DNA from: CAVUCE01 sp963739985
GTDB taxonomy: Bacteria > Bacteroidota > Ignavibacteria > Ignavibacteriales > Ignavibacteriaceae
Direction: 5' to 3'
Assembly: GCA_963739985.1 (NCBI GenBank)
Contig: CAVUCE010000001.1
Location: forward strand, 1-64,000
Length of the DNA: 64,000 nt
A program made the position numbers and the translations under genes. Shown in pieces: positions 44,164 through 53,560 of this stretch. The notes beneath the pieces were generated by a model. The model searched no databases, was not told the origin of the DNA, and saw only the letters and a list, made by a program, of their open reading frames with translations. Each line of letters starts with the position of its first letter. The first letter of the stretch is position 1.

Positions 44164-45048
44164 TTGAATTTGAAAAACAGAAAGTTCCCAAAAATTTTGT
44201 TAATAATATTAGTTATGATTGCCTGGCTTAGCGCTGCAGATGTAAAATGCCAGGATCAAGTTTCATTACAGAATACCGCTACTCATTTGTTGTATTCAGA
44301 GCAGCTCAAACAATATTATTTAATTGATGTATTTTTGCCTAAAGATTATCAGGCTAAAGAATCTGAGTTCCAGTTTCCCAAATATCCGGTTATTTACGTT
44401 CTGAACAGCCGGCCGAATGCGGTGATGGCTGCTATGATGCGGCACGTTTCTGAATTGTCGAGAGAGATCATCGTCGGTATCGATTTTGCAGACAAAGACG
44501 GTAAACCTGCTGATTCATTTGCAGCCTATACCCGTGATCTAACTCCTACCCCAGATAACGATTGGGCGCTGGCATCAACTGCCGGTCAAGGCGGGCGAGC
44601 TGAAGATTTTCTTCATTTTATCAATAATCAAGTGAAGCCTCTCATCAATAAGACCTACAACGTGAATAAATATAATCAGACATTAGTAGGGCATTCTTTT
44701 GGCGGGTTATTCGGCTTGTACGTTTTATTTAACCACAGCGATTCTTTTAAAAGGTACGTAATTGCCAGTCCATCTTTGTGGTGGGATGACGCTGTAATTT
44801 TTAAGCTTGAGGAGAAATACGCAACTGCACATAAAAACCTGGCTAAGAAAGTATTTCTTTCAGTTGGCTCAAAGGAATTAGCAAGCGGGCCAGAGGGAAT
44901 GATTGATAATGCAAAAAAAATGGCTGAGAAGCTTAAAAGCAGAAACTATCCTGGGTTGGTTTTACGACTTAAGATTTTTGAAGACGAAACGCACTTATCT
45001 GTAGTTGGTACTTCTATTCAAGAAGGAATTAAGGCAGTGTTTCAATAA
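44164..45048 (+). CDS. Exported esterase (IroE/Fes-like alpha/beta hydrolase)
   Basis: A 294-residue protein with a TTG start and signal peptide (KILLIILVMIAWLSAADVKC). Alpha/beta-hydrolase features: YPVIYVLNSRPNAVMAAMMR, the nucleophile elbow TLVGHSFGGLFGLYVL (G-H-S-F-G), and the late histidine in FEDETHLSVV; an acidic residue is available in SVGSKELASG. It fits the PF00756 esterase family. Target unknown. Confidence 0.88.
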   Translation: MNLKNRKFPKILLIILVMIAWLSAADVKCQDQVSLQNTATHLLYSEQLKQYYLIDVFLPKDYQAKESEFQFPKYPVIYVLNSRPNAVMAAMMRHVSELSREIIVGIDFADKDGKPADSFAAYTRDLTPTPDNDWALASTAGQGGRAEDFLHFINNQVKPLINKTYNVNKYNQTLVGHSFGGLFGLYVLFNHSDSFKRYVIASPSLWWDDAVIFKLEEKYATAHKNLAKKVFLSVGSKELASGPEGMIDNAKKMAEKLKSRNYPGLVLRLKIFEDETHLSVVGTSIQEGIKAVFQ

Positions 45049-45084
45049 ATGAGTGCTGGTTAAGGTAAAAGATAGACGGCTTAA

Positions 45085-45951
45085 GTGATGTTCATAAAAG
45101 GTTCACTTGATAAAAACGGCAATTTCCCAAAAGTTGGCAGAACTCCCAAGTTCTCCGATGTTGAGGTTATCGCACTTTCTCTAGCAAGTGAAGCTTTAGT
45201 CCGATTAGATAGGGATGAGAATAATTTATTTGTAAAATTAAATACTGAATATAAAAAGCAATTCCCTAATTTAATTCAGCGTAGCAAATATAACATAAGA
45301 CGTCGTAAACTTTTCTTAAAGATAGAAGAAGTAAGAAAAATTATTTCAGATAAAATAATTACGGCTGAAAATATTTTTATCATTGACACTATGCCTCTGG
45401 AAGTATGTAAACTATCAAGAGCCTCAAGAGCAAAAATCTGTCGTAAAGATTTTGAAACATCACCGGATAAGGGTTTTTGTGCTTCTCAGAATACTTACTT
45501 TTATGGCTATAAACTACATGGGCTTTGCACTATTAACGGGGTGTTTACTTCTTATGATTTAACTAAAGCTTCGGTACACGATATCCATTACCTACAAGAT
45601 GTAAAAGCAAAATTAAACAATGCGTTGATACTTGGTGATAAAGGTTATATCTCTGAAAAAATCCAGACCGATTTGTTCCATTCGGAAAATATTTCCTTAC
45701 AAACTCCTTTACGCTCTAATCAAGAAAAGTATAAAAAACAGCCTTATGTTTTAAGGAACTCAAGAAAAAGAATAGAGACTTTATTCTCTCAATTATGTGA
45801 TCAATTTATGATCCGAAGAAACTATGCTAAATCTTTTGATGGCTTTAGAACAAGAATTATTTCTAAGATTTCTGCTCTTACTATTTTACAATATATTAAT
45901 AAGTTCTTTAACAATAGGCCCTTAAATCTTATTAAGCATGCGCTAGCTTAA
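45085..45951 (+). mobile_element. IS982-family transposase
   Basis: A 288-residue DDE transposase: KFSDVEVIALSLASEALVRL, IDTMPLEVCKLSRASRAKIC (first D), LILGDKGYISEKIQTDLFHS (second D) and RKRIETLFSQLCDQFMIRRN (E), ending AKSFDGFRTRIISKISALT. It is intact in frame. Terminal inverted repeats could not be fixed by eye. It sits where the plus-strand operon meets the minus-strand gene run, so it may have mediated a rearrangement. Confidence 0.9.
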
Positions 45952-46034
45952 TTTCGAACAACGGGCTATACAATTGACTTTTTACTTACCTGTCAGCCAT
46001 TGGATGATTAAACATTTTCTGTTACTTTTTAATT

Positions 46035-46535
46035 TCATTTCTCAATTCTATAATAAAGTGTTTCGCCGATTCCCTCACAATATTGTTTTTTCCAATAAGT
46101 CATTCCAATTTTCTCAAGAACTTTTTGTGACGGATAATTTTGATCCGAAGTTCGGGCTATGATTAAATGTAGGTTTAAATTTCCAAATCCGTATTCCAGA
46201 CATGCCTTGGCCGATTCCGTAGCAAAACCTTTGCCCCATTCTGATTTTAGAAACCTAAAACCTATATCGATATAATTTTCTTCATTAAATTTTAGTCCGC
46301 TCCAGCCAATAACTTTATTTGATTCTTTTTCAATAACCGCCCATCTTCCAAATCCATGCTTTTCATATTCGTTATAGTTTTTAATAAATCTTTCAGCTTC
46401 TTCAATATTATTAAATGGTAAATCTCCTGTATATCGAACTACGTCTGGATCTAAATTCAGTTGATATAAATTTCTTGCATCAGAAATATTAAATTCTCTT
46501 AATTTTAATCTCTCTGTTTCTAATATTTCTTTCAT
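46035..46535 (-). CDS. GNAT acetyltransferase (RimJ/RimL-like)
   Basis: The start at 46535 (MKEILETERLKLREFNISDA) has AAGAGA upstream; the open frame extends 11 codons further. 166 residues: WAVIEKESNKVIGWSGLKF and GKGFATESAKACLEYGFGNL form the acetyl-CoA pocket, and NYPSQKVLEKIGMTYWKKQ is the usual C-terminal motif. A typical single-gene accessory enzyme acetylating a protein N-terminus or a small amine. Confidence 0.9.
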   Translation of the reverse strand: MKEILETERLKLREFNISDARNLYQLNLDPDVVRYTGDLPFNNIEEAERFIKNYNEYEKHGFGRWAVIEKESNKVIGWSGLKFNEENYIDIGFRFLKSEWGKGFATESAKACLEYGFGNLNLHLIIARTSDQNYPSQKVLEKIGMTYWKKQYCEGIGETLYYRIEK

Positions 46536-46552
46536 TTTACATCTCTTAGAAT

Positions 46553-46680
46553 ATAACGGTGTTGCCAATTAGTAAACCTCAAACATCGGAAAATTATCCC
46601 TAAGGCTTGATTCGGAGGAACCGAAAACATTGCAGATTTAGTCCGGCGGCTGTCTAATTGGCGGAGTATGAACACCTTTA
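46553..46680. repeat. Inverted repeat before the GNAT gene
   Basis: AACGGTGTTGCCAATTAG (about 46553) and CTAATTGGCGGAGTATGAAC, ACC (about 46651) are inverted arms about 110 bases apart. The element starts with AACGG like the attC-like sites further right, but the inner part differs. The rest up to 46862 shows no gene. Confidence 0.45.
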
Positions 46681-46862
46681 AATTTGTTTTGTTCTTCGCA
46701 TTTTCCAACTGTGGTGGTATGGTTTAGTTAGGGATTGCGGGCTTAATACCTCTCAAGGTACAATAAATTTTGTAGCTGGTTACTGGTTACTTACCTGCAT
46801 ACCAATGAAACCTTTATTAACTATAATGGGTGTTACTAAACATATCCTTATTATAATCATTT

Positions 46863-47276
46863 TTAGATAAATCCCAATTGCTTCATTACTGTTATTCTAT
46901 CGAAAACTTGAGTATGGCCATTGATCAGGCCGTCTTTAAAATGATAAATTGTCATTCCTTTTGTGTTAATTGCTTTTTGGGTTGGTGGAAATCCTCCGAT
47001 AGTTCCAAGATTTGTTCCTGTTAAATTCCAGGTTATCGCAACGTGATTTTCATCCTGAATTGCAGATGTTATTTCAAAATTCATATCCGGGAATGAGTTG
47101 AATGAAAAACTCAACCGCTCTTTAAATTCAGTATGATTTAGAGTTTTCCCTTCCCAAGGATCTGCGTTGTCAACATGAATAGTGTACTCACTAAAGACGT
47201 ATTTCTCGACTTTATCAAAACCTTGCTTGTTCCAAACTTCATTTATAAATTCCCGTAAAAAAAATTCTTTGTTCAT
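46863..47276 (-). CDS. SnoaL-like ester cyclase family protein
   Basis: A 137-residue cone-shaped NTF2-fold protein: FINEVWNKQGFDKVEKYVFS, FSFNSFPDMNFEITSAIQDE, NHVAITWNLTGTNLGTIGGF, INTKGMTIYHFKDGLINGHT. The 'FPDM' and 'GMTIYHFKDGLI' strings are characteristic of SnoaL-like proteins of unknown substrate. TTAAAGGAGA precedes the ATG. Confidence 0.85.
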   Translation of the reverse strand: MNKEFFLREFINEVWNKQGFDKVEKYVFSEYTIHVDNADPWEGKTLNHTEFKERLSFSFNSFPDMNFEITSAIQDENHVAITWNLTGTNLGTIGGFPPTQKAINTKGMTIYHFKDGLINGHTQVFDRITVMKQLGFI

Positions 47277-47314
47277 TTTCAGTCTCCTTTAATTTGATGG
47301 CTGTCTTCACTATT

Positions 47315-47692
47315 CTATTTTTCCTGAGTGACCTGCCAATCGATATTAAATCTATTCTTTAAATAAGGTCTCAAAGGGCCTAATCCAATTTCCGCTCTGC
47401 GCTGATCCACATGTCCCGGATACATTACAGGATAAGGTACACGATTAAGATTATCAAATTTGATATGTGTCCCATATAATTGTTTTTTCCCGATTTCACT
47501 GATTGGAGCTTTGTGGTTTTTAAAGTCAAAACTTGAGGTTCGTGAAATAACTTTTAACTGCTCAATTTTCGCCAGCGCATTGATTATTTCTTCAGTAATT
47601 CCATCAATGAAATATTCATTCTCAACGTTGGCACTAATATTTATAAATGGAAGTTCCGCTATGGTTTTATCTTTTATGTTGGTTTCCTTCAT
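47315..47692 (-). pseudogene. Composite frame: TolB-like/adenylate-cyclase fragment joined to unknown tail
   Basis: The first ~70 residues (TIAELPFINISANVENEYFI, DGITEEIINALAKIEQLKVI, SRTSSFDFKN) match the FlgO/TolB-like N-terminal segment attached to adenylate cyclases and TPR proteins, cut at GKKQLYGTHI. The remainder (RVPYPVMYPGHVDQRRAEIG, LGPLRPYLKNRFNIDW) is unrelated to it and may come from another broken gene. I read this as an accidental fusion of two fragments. Confidence 0.55.
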
Positions 47693-47734
47693 AGGCTCGC
47701 AATTTTACCATGTCACTGAATATATATGTTTGGT

Positions 47735-47892
47735 AACGGTTGATAGTATGATATCATGCGGGTTTACGAGGCGATTTTCTATCAGTTTACACCATCCTTT
47801 TTATGTGCCATAAACCTTTGCAAACAGATGAACCGACGATGAAGGAGGAGCTCGCCAAAGGCAAACCAGCATTCACTATACCATGTGTTGTG
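47735..47892. repeat. attC-like inverted repeat E
   Basis: Left arm AACGGTTGATAGTATGATAT, CATGCGGG (47735-47762); right arm GCATTCACTATACCATGTGT, TG (from about 47869) is its imperfect complement. Same AACGGT...AGTATnA...TGCGG build as sites A-D. Confidence 0.5.
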
Positions 47893-48075
47893 GTGCGTTC
47901 TTATTTTCTTCATAATCTTCCAGAATCAATCTTTTCACTTCACTGAATTTTATTTTCAAAATGTTCGTTAAGGCAGATGGATTATACTAGATTAGTGCTT
48001 CGTCTTAGTGATTTATTTTCATCTTTTATCAATTATTGTAGAATAAAAATTGATAATGAAATAAATATTTGAAGA

Positions 48076-48489
48076 CTAATTATCACTATTCAATTTACCG
48101 GTCTTTCCGGTAATGAAAAAGCCAAGAGCAAGTAAAGAAAAGATAACGACCCACGCCCAAAGAGAATTGTCGTGCCCGGGTATTGAGCTAAACTCTCCCA
48201 TAGTACCAATAATATCCACTATAGCCCAAAGAGTAAAAAGTGATGCGTATCCATAGGCAAGTGTGGTGCGTGTTTTCGATGCCGGATCTTTCCTAACAGT
48301 CCAGGCAACAACGCCCAATACTATTTGAGCCGTACCAAGAATCAAAAAGACGTAATACGTTGAGATACCACTAACACCTTCTGCGGATTTAATGGAAGGA
48401 ACAAAATAAGACAACAAAGCTGTAATACCTGCTAAGATCAACAATACTGCTGCAATAGTAAACATAACATTAAGGTTCAGTTTTTTCAT
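48076..48489 (-). CDS. Four-helix membrane protein, unknown
   Basis: A 137-residue protein with four hydrophobic helices (MFTIAAVLLILAGITALLSY; YYVFLILGTAQIVLGVVAWT; TLAYGYASLFTLWAIVDIIG; WAWVVIFSLLALGFFITG). No motif identifies a function. TAAAGATAAAAA precedes the ATG. Confidence 0.7.
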   Translation of the reverse strand: MKKLNLNVMFTIAAVLLILAGITALLSYFVPSIKSAEGVSGISTYYVFLILGTAQIVLGVVAWTVRKDPASKTRTTLAYGYASLFTLWAIVDIIGTMGEFSSIPGHDNSLWAWVVIFSLLALGFFITGKTGKLNSDN

Positions 48490-48704
48490 TTTTTATCTTT
48501 ATTTTAGTGAAAAATATTGACTCGGTTTAAATGAAATGATTAAATAAGTGCATTGGGGTTTTCAGTTATGAACTTATGATTATAAAAAAGTGTTTTATTG
48601 TAAAATAGAAATATCGGGATTGTAATTCAAGCAATTTATAATCGGTCTTTCCTAAATGAACCACTTGCTGCCGAATGATTTATCCACATTGTTGGCAGTA
48701 ATTT

Positions 48705-49358
48705 TTAATTAATATTTCTTTTATCAGCTTCCAATTCGGCTTGAATAATTTTAACTTTTTCTAAAATTGGTTTCACATCTTTAGCGGCGGCTCTTTTATT
48801 AATCCAAATAATAAAAGCATAAAAGAAAGCCAATCCTATTATTGTTACTATTTTTAAATTGACAGTTAGAGGTAAGATACTTCCTGCCAGGCTATTGGTC
48901 CAATTGTAATCTGCAGGATTTCCCAAGCCTAATAGGAATACACAATTAATGATAAAAGGAGGTATAGCATACCAATAAACGATAGAATCTAATAAGTCCG
49001 CTTGATGTTGCAGCGCAACTTCTTGATCCGCAAGTTGACCTTTCACCGATAAATCCATATGGCTTGTTATGTGTTGTGTTTTAGATTTTCTTAATTTGAA
49101 AATAACATAGGCAAACCAAACTATGGACAAAGAGCAAGCTAACCTGGTAATTGGAAAAGGAATTTCATAAAGTAAGTACATAAAAAATAGCATCCCAATC
49201 ATCGAGGCAGTAATCTCTCTTATATCTCTTATTCTAATTACTTTTTGAATGCTTCTCATTTTAGCATTCAACTCCTTTATTAACTGAGACGTCTCAATAG
49301 AAATATGCTCTGTTTGAGACGAATTATTCCAGATATTTTTTAATTCTTGTTCTAACAT
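48705..49358 (-). CDS. Membrane protein partner of ECF sigma factor
   Basis: 217 residues: an N-terminal soluble part (LEQELKNIWNNSSQTEHISI, ETSQLIKELNAKMRS) precedes four hydrophobic segments (MIGMLFFMYLLYEIPF, PFIINCVFLLGL, TVNLKIVTIIGLAFFYAFII). It begins one base after the sigma gene stops, so it is co-translated and by position may be the anti-sigma factor. No zinc-binding HxxxCxxC is seen. Confidence 0.65.
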   Translation of the reverse strand: MLEQELKNIWNNSSQTEHISIETSQLIKELNAKMRSIQKVIRIRDIREITASMIGMLFFMYLLYEIPFPITRLACSLSIVWFAYVIFKLRKSKTQHITSHMDLSVKGQLADQEVALQHQADLLDSIVYWYAIPPFIINCVFLLGLGNPADYNWTNSLAGSILPLTVNLKIVTIIGLAFFYAFIIWINKRAAAKDVKPILEKVKIIQAELEADKRNIN

Positions 49359-49359
49359 T

Positions 49360-49902
49360 TTATTTTATTCTTAGGGAAATACATTCAAACAGTTTTTTTC
49401 TAATTCTTTTCATTTTTACTGCTATATGATTTTCCGACAATCCTGTGATTATGGAAATATCTTTATAAGACAATTCATCTAAGTAAAGTACAATAAGTGA
49501 GGTGTCACTTTCATTTAAAGCCGCAATACATTCTTTTAAATAGTTGAATTTTTCTTGTTCAAAAGCATCAATTTCTTTTTCTACCGGTGTAAAATGAATA
49601 GATTCAAATCTGTCCGTTTTATTATTAATCTTATCTAATTTCATTTTAGAACGTAAACAAACATTAATCGTAATTTTATAAACCCAGGTATCGATTGATG
49701 ATTGGCCTCTGAAGCTATCCAGAGATTTCCATATTTGAAAAATGACTTCTTGAAAGAGGTCTTGAGGCTCTAATGGAGGAGAAGCATATATTCTGCAAAT
49801 CCTGAATATTTTATTCTTATTTTCCTTAAGTATCTGCTCAAAGTTTATTTCCAATTTATGCGGCATCTCATAGTATTTGTATCTGTTCTTTAAATCTGTC
49901 AA
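49360..49902 (-). CDS. ECF RNA polymerase sigma factor
   Basis: A 180-residue sigma-70 family ECF factor: region 2 is FRICRIYASPPLEPQDLFQE, VIFQIWKSLDSFRGQSSIDT, WVYKITINVCL; region 4 is DELSYKDISIITGLSENHIA, VKMKRIRKKLF. A start 12 codons further in (MPHKLEINFEQIL) is also possible. Its partner gene follows at once. Confidence 0.92.
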   Translation of the reverse strand: MTDLKNRYKYYEMPHKLEINFEQILKENKNKIFRICRIYASPPLEPQDLFQEVIFQIWKSLDSFRGQSSIDTWVYKITINVCLRSKMKLDKINNKTDRFESIHFTPVEKEIDAFEQEKFNYLKECIAALNESDTSLIVLYLDELSYKDISIITGLSENHIAVKMKRIRKKLFECISLRIK

Positions 49903-50009
49903 AAAATAAAGTTAATTAAATTCTATTTGTCAACAAGTTCAAGCAGGGGGTTAAACATTTTTTGTCAGTCTGATATTTATTAAAAAAATCAAACGTGAAT
50001 TTATTCTTC

Positions 50010-50228
50010 TCAATTTTCCTCTTGTTTGTAGGCTTGTTTTAATGCCTTGTTTGATGAAGTTATACGGAGGAATTCAACAAAAAATCCAGCTATAAGAATA
50101 TAAATTATTTCCTTATTTGAACTTTCCAAACTAAATGAGCATGCGAGTATAACAATAGCCCATATGATGCTACTAATAATTTGATTTCTTGTGAGAATTT
50201 GACTTACTTTCTTTGTTTTGTTTTCCAT
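50010..50228 (-). CDS. Small two-helix membrane protein
   Basis: 72 residues from the ATG at 50228, which has AAGGAG nine bases upstream. Two helices: IISSIIWAIVILACSFSLES and EIIYILIAGFFVEFLRI, with charged ends. It lies just upstream of the sigma factor gene on the same strand. Unknown function. Confidence 0.6.
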   Translation of the reverse strand: MENKTKKVSQILTRNQIISSIIWAIVILACSFSLESSNKEIIYILIAGFFVEFLRITSSNKALKQAYKQEEN

Positions 50229-50376
50229 TTGATTTACTCCTTTTTTTTTGTTTCCCATTTTCTTAAAATTTAAATTATTATTTATTTATTGTCTCTATTT
50301 AGTTAGTGACAGCCTTTAAGAAAATATGACAGAAAATAGTGTTTTTTAGTTTAAAGCGTGTGTTCAAATTACAACC

Positions 50377-50497
50377 AACGGTAAAGTATAAGCGCAGTGC
50401 GGGATTAGAAGCACTTTACTTTCTACTTTGCCGATATATTTATTAATTTTTAATTCGTTTAATTCTATACTTTCTCCCGCATTACGTATATACAATG
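50377..50497. repeat. attC-like inverted repeat A
   Basis: Left arm AACGGTAAAGTATAAGCGCA, GTGCGGGA (50377-50404); right arm TCCCGCATTACGTATATACA, ATG (50475-50497), ending exactly at the stop of the serine hydrolase gene. The inner arms pair GTGCGGGA with TCCCGCAT. Confidence 0.6.
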
Positions 50498-51538
50498 CTA
50501 TGAGCTTTTTTCCCTTCTCAGTATTTTAACAATACGGTTATATACAATTTCCGCTAAATTCCAGTCATATCCATCAAAATTAGTTGTATTATTGAATTGA
50601 ATGACAACCATGTCGATGTCTTTGTGGTATTTGGCAATACTCTGATAGCCGGGAAGCAAACCTGTATGGTTATACTTGTATATGGAGGAATAGATTTTCT
50701 GTTCTCCTTCGTCAAACAATGAGCCATCGTTTAATGCCCGCAAGAATATGCCGACATCCTCTGCTGTAGCCAACATTGAGCCATAATCAACAGTCTTTAT
50801 ATCGTGATCTTCGCCAACGTAATACCCACTCATCACATCGTCCATATTCACCTCATGAATCGAACCGAAAGTATTTTTTAGTCCGAGAGGGTTCAAAATT
50901 TTCTCTTTGATGTATTGAAAGTTGCTGTAACCCGACACGTTTTGAATGATTTCAGATATCAATAAATAATTGGTGTTTGAATATTCATAGTTTTTTCCTG
51001 GTTTAAAGTCAGCCGGCAAATCAAGGACTCGTTCAAGCGCTTCTTTATTGCTTTTTGGTGGGTTTGTCCAAAAATTAGGGGTGTCAGTTAAATTTGGAAT
51101 GCCACTTCTATGCTCCACCATCATTCTCAAAGTTATTTTATCCGCATATTCAATTCTTCCCACCAGTTCCGGAAAGTAATAGGCAAGTGTACTATCCAAA
51201 GACAAACGCCCCTCATGTACCAATTTGGTGATAGCAACAGCTTCATATAACTTGCCGATACTGGCAATTTTGAACAATGAATGAGGATCGGCGGGTATCT
51301 TTTTCTCCCTATTTTTCCAACCAGCAGCGTAAAAGGCTGGTTCCTTTCCTTCTTGATCTACATAAACAATCATTCCATCAAATCCATAACCAATTGCTTC
51401 ATTTAGTTGTTCCTGAACCGTATCTGGTAGTGGCGCTATCCACGCCCTTACCAAAATCCATGGTACGAAAAACATGGAGATTATGGTTCCAACAAGCAAT
51501 ACTATTCTGATTATTCGTTTTGTTTGTTTCTTTGTCAT
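50498..51538 (-). CDS. Membrane-anchored serine hydrolase (class C beta-lactamase fold)
   Basis: 346 residues: an N-terminal membrane anchor (IVLLVGTIISMFFVPWILVR), then the penicillin-binding fold with S93-x-x-K96 (IASIGKLYEAVAI) and Y186-S-N188 (YEYSNTNYLL), and late HTGLLPGYQSIAKYHKD as the third element. Probably a D-amino-acid peptidase or esterase and not a true lactamase. Stands alone, with an attC-like repeat at its 3' end. Confidence 0.88.
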   Translation of the reverse strand: MTKKQTKRIIRIVLLVGTIISMFFVPWILVRAWIAPLPDTVQEQLNEAIGYGFDGMIVYVDQEGKEPAFYAAGWKNREKKIPADPHSLFKIASIGKLYEAVAITKLVHEGRLSLDSTLAYYFPELVGRIEYADKITLRMMVEHRSGIPNLTDTPNFWTNPPKSNKEALERVLDLPADFKPGKNYEYSNTNYLLISEIIQNVSGYSNFQYIKEKILNPLGLKNTFGSIHEVNMDDVMSGYYVGEDHDIKTVDYGSMLATAEDVGIFLRALNDGSLFDEGEQKIYSSIYKYNHTGLLPGYQSIAKYHKDIDMVVIQFNNTTNFDGYDWNLAEIVYNRIVKILRREKSS

Positions 51539-51592
51539 AATGAAATATTTTTTATGGATGATGCACTTTTATTAATTTGCTCATAACATCTT

Positions 51593-52102
51593 TGTAATTG
51601 TAATTGTTCTTATCTATCCAAATTAGTGCTATAAGCACTATTGTTTATATATTTCTTTTATAATAACATTAATCCTATTCAAAAAAATCATCAATAGGAT
51701 TACTTATTCTATCAATCGCCATTTTTGAGACGTGCGTAGATATTTCAGAAGTCTTGGAACTATTAGGGCCCATCGATTCTTCTTAATAACTCATGTTACG
51801 CAAGTATATGTGTTGGTCATATTGAACGAAGTGAAATATCTCATAATTTTGTAAAAATCGAAACCTTGAGATTCTTCATTTCATTCAGAATGACCGTTTT
51901 GCGTAACATGAGTTAATAAGATAAATATTTAAAGTGACCATAATTAGTCTGTTGGATTTTAATTTTACTTACTTTGATACTAAGCTTATAGCTGAATATT
52001 ATCTAGAATTATTTCTACAGATCACACACAAAACAGTCTTTCAGCCTAAGCCTATTGAACTTTTTGAATCTAATTAAAAAAGGGGAGTGATGCTATCAAA
52101 AA
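51593..52102. repeat. Long dispersed repeat, copy 1 (contains a MITE)
   Basis: About 500 bases match 57485-57974 in the same orientation: TCTTGGAACTATTAGGGYCC, CATCGATTCTT, the MITE-like core, GATAAATATTTAAAGT, GAATCTAATTAAAAAAGGGG. No frame of coding length survives, so it is either a dead element or a non-autonomous one. Confidence 0.75.
51787..51915. repeat. 129-bp MITE-like element, copy 1
   Basis: Terminal inverted repeats TAACTCATGTTACGCAA / TTGCGTAACATGAGTTA. The interior includes GGTCATATTGAACGAAGTGA and CATTCTGAATGAAATGAAGA-type halves that are themselves inverted, so the whole element can fold as one long hairpin. Copies of exactly 129 bp lie at 57659 and (inverted) 59481. Confidence 0.85.
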
Positions 52103-52307
52103 ATGCTTAAAGAACGGGCAGTCCAGAGTTGCAGTAAATAGATTGAATGACAGATATGAAAGGCATAGTAATTTGGTTAAGATTTTATAACAAGGGAAAG
52201 AAAATAAGAAACGCCACTTATGGCGTTTCTACGAATGTGACTGTATTGCTAAATATTATTTCGGCTATTATTTTTATACTTTGTTAGGCGGCGTTTCTTT
52301 GTCTTTT

Positions 52308-53354
52308 TTATTTAATTTGTCGATTATATTTAGCCTGTTTTTCCTTCCATCTATCCCTTGCATATTTTTGCATGTCAGTTATGGTATCTGTTTCATCAAT
52401 TATTTCAAGGCCAAGCAAAGTTTCAATAATATCTTCCATTGTTACAATTCCGTCTAAACCACCGTATTCATCTACAATTAAGGCAATATGCTCTTTTTGT
52501 TCCAGCAGTTTTTCCCATAATCTAAATAGTACAGCAGTATTTGGAACAATAACAATCTCTCGTTTAACATCTTTCAGTTTTAAATCATGTTGGTCTTCTG
52601 CGAGTTTTTCAAAAACTTCTTGCCTAAAAACGTACCCTGTTATATTTTCTTCACTTTCTGAATATATTGGGATGCGAGAAAACTTTAGATAATCCTTATT
52701 CTTAAGAAAATCCTTTAGATATTGCTTCTCATCGGCAATAGAAACAACAACCCTTGGGGTCATTACTTCTGTTACCTTCAAATTCTTTAGTTTAAGCAAA
52801 TTTTGAATTATTTTATGCTCCTTATTTGAAAAAACGCCTTCATTTGCACCAATATTTGCTAATGCTGCTATTTCATCTCTGCTAGTAGTTTTCTCATTTT
52901 TATTTTTTGAAATAAGTTTCGTAATAACGGCTGACATAACAACTAATGGATAGGTAATAATAATCATGCCTTTTATAACTATGGAAGAAATCATTGCTAG
53001 ATTTCTCCAATATCTGGCTCCAATTGTTTTTGGGATTATTTCTGTGATTACCAAAATTAAAATTGTTAAAATAGCAGATACAATTCCAAAAGATGCGTCA
53101 CCAAATATTTTAACTGCTTGTGCTCCAACTCCAGCCGCACCAACCGTATGCGCTACTGTATTTAAGGATAAAATCGCAGATAATGGCTTATCAATATTGG
53201 TTTTTAAATCAACAAATGCTTTTGCCCAAGCATATCCGTTTTCCTGCTTAACAATCAAGAAGGATTGAGGTGTAGAAAGAAGTACTGCTTCCATTATTGA
53301 ACAGAGAAATGAAACAAATAGGGCCAGAAATAAATAGAATAAAAGTAATATCAT
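52308..53354 (-). CDS. CNNM/DUF21 + CBS-pair membrane protein
   Basis: 348 residues. N-terminal DUF21 membrane domain (LLLFYLFLALFVSFLCSIME, AVLLSTPQS, SILTILILVITEIIPKTIGA) with four hydrophobic segments, then two CBS domains (VMTPRVVVSIADEKQYLKDF; LIVDEYGGLDGIVTMEDIIE). The CorC_HlyC domain of longer family members is missing. Likely a divalent cation exporter or sensor. An GCCACTTATGGCGTTTC-type palindrome lies ~90 bases downstream. Confidence 0.92.
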   Translation of the reverse strand: MILLLFYLFLALFVSFLCSIMEAVLLSTPQSFLIVKQENGYAWAKAFVDLKTNIDKPLSAILSLNTVAHTVGAAGVGAQAVKIFGDASFGIVSAILTILILVITEIIPKTIGARYWRNLAMISSIVIKGMIIITYPLVVMSAVITKLISKNKNEKTTSRDEIAALANIGANEGVFSNKEHKIIQNLLKLKNLKVTEVMTPRVVVSIADEKQYLKDFLKNKDYLKFSRIPIYSESEENITGYVFRQEVFEKLAEDQHDLKLKDVKREIVIVPNTAVLFRLWEKLLEQKEHIALIVDEYGGLDGIVTMEDIIETLLGLEIIDETDTITDMQKYARDRWKEKQAKYNRQIK

Positions 53355-53420
53355 GTATTTTCTTTCAAATTTACAACATTACGAATATATGTAGGATGAT
53401 GTCATTATCTAATGTCGCTT

Positions 53421-53549
53421 AACGGTAAATTGTATGAGGAGTGGCAGATTGCGTGGAACTTTCGAATCAAACCGAGGTGAAGTTTGATCGGTTTGCAAAC
53501 CTTGAAATTTAGTACTTCCCCTGCCATTACTTATACAAAATGTTGTAAC
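53421..53549. repeat. attC-like inverted repeat B
   Basis: Left arm AACGGTAAATTGTATGAGGA, GTGGCAG (53421-53447), preceded by GCTT so that GCTTAAC matches the integron core RYYYAAC. Right arm CTGCCATTACTTATACAAAA, TGTTGTAAC (53521-53549) is its near-complement. It lies 3' of the decarboxylase gene. Confidence 0.65.
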
Positions 53550-53560
53550 ACGTTTAATTA

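Noticed and set aside
45049..45960. Exact terminal inverted repeats of the IS982-type element
   Set aside because: No convincing pair could be matched by eye on both sides of the transposase.
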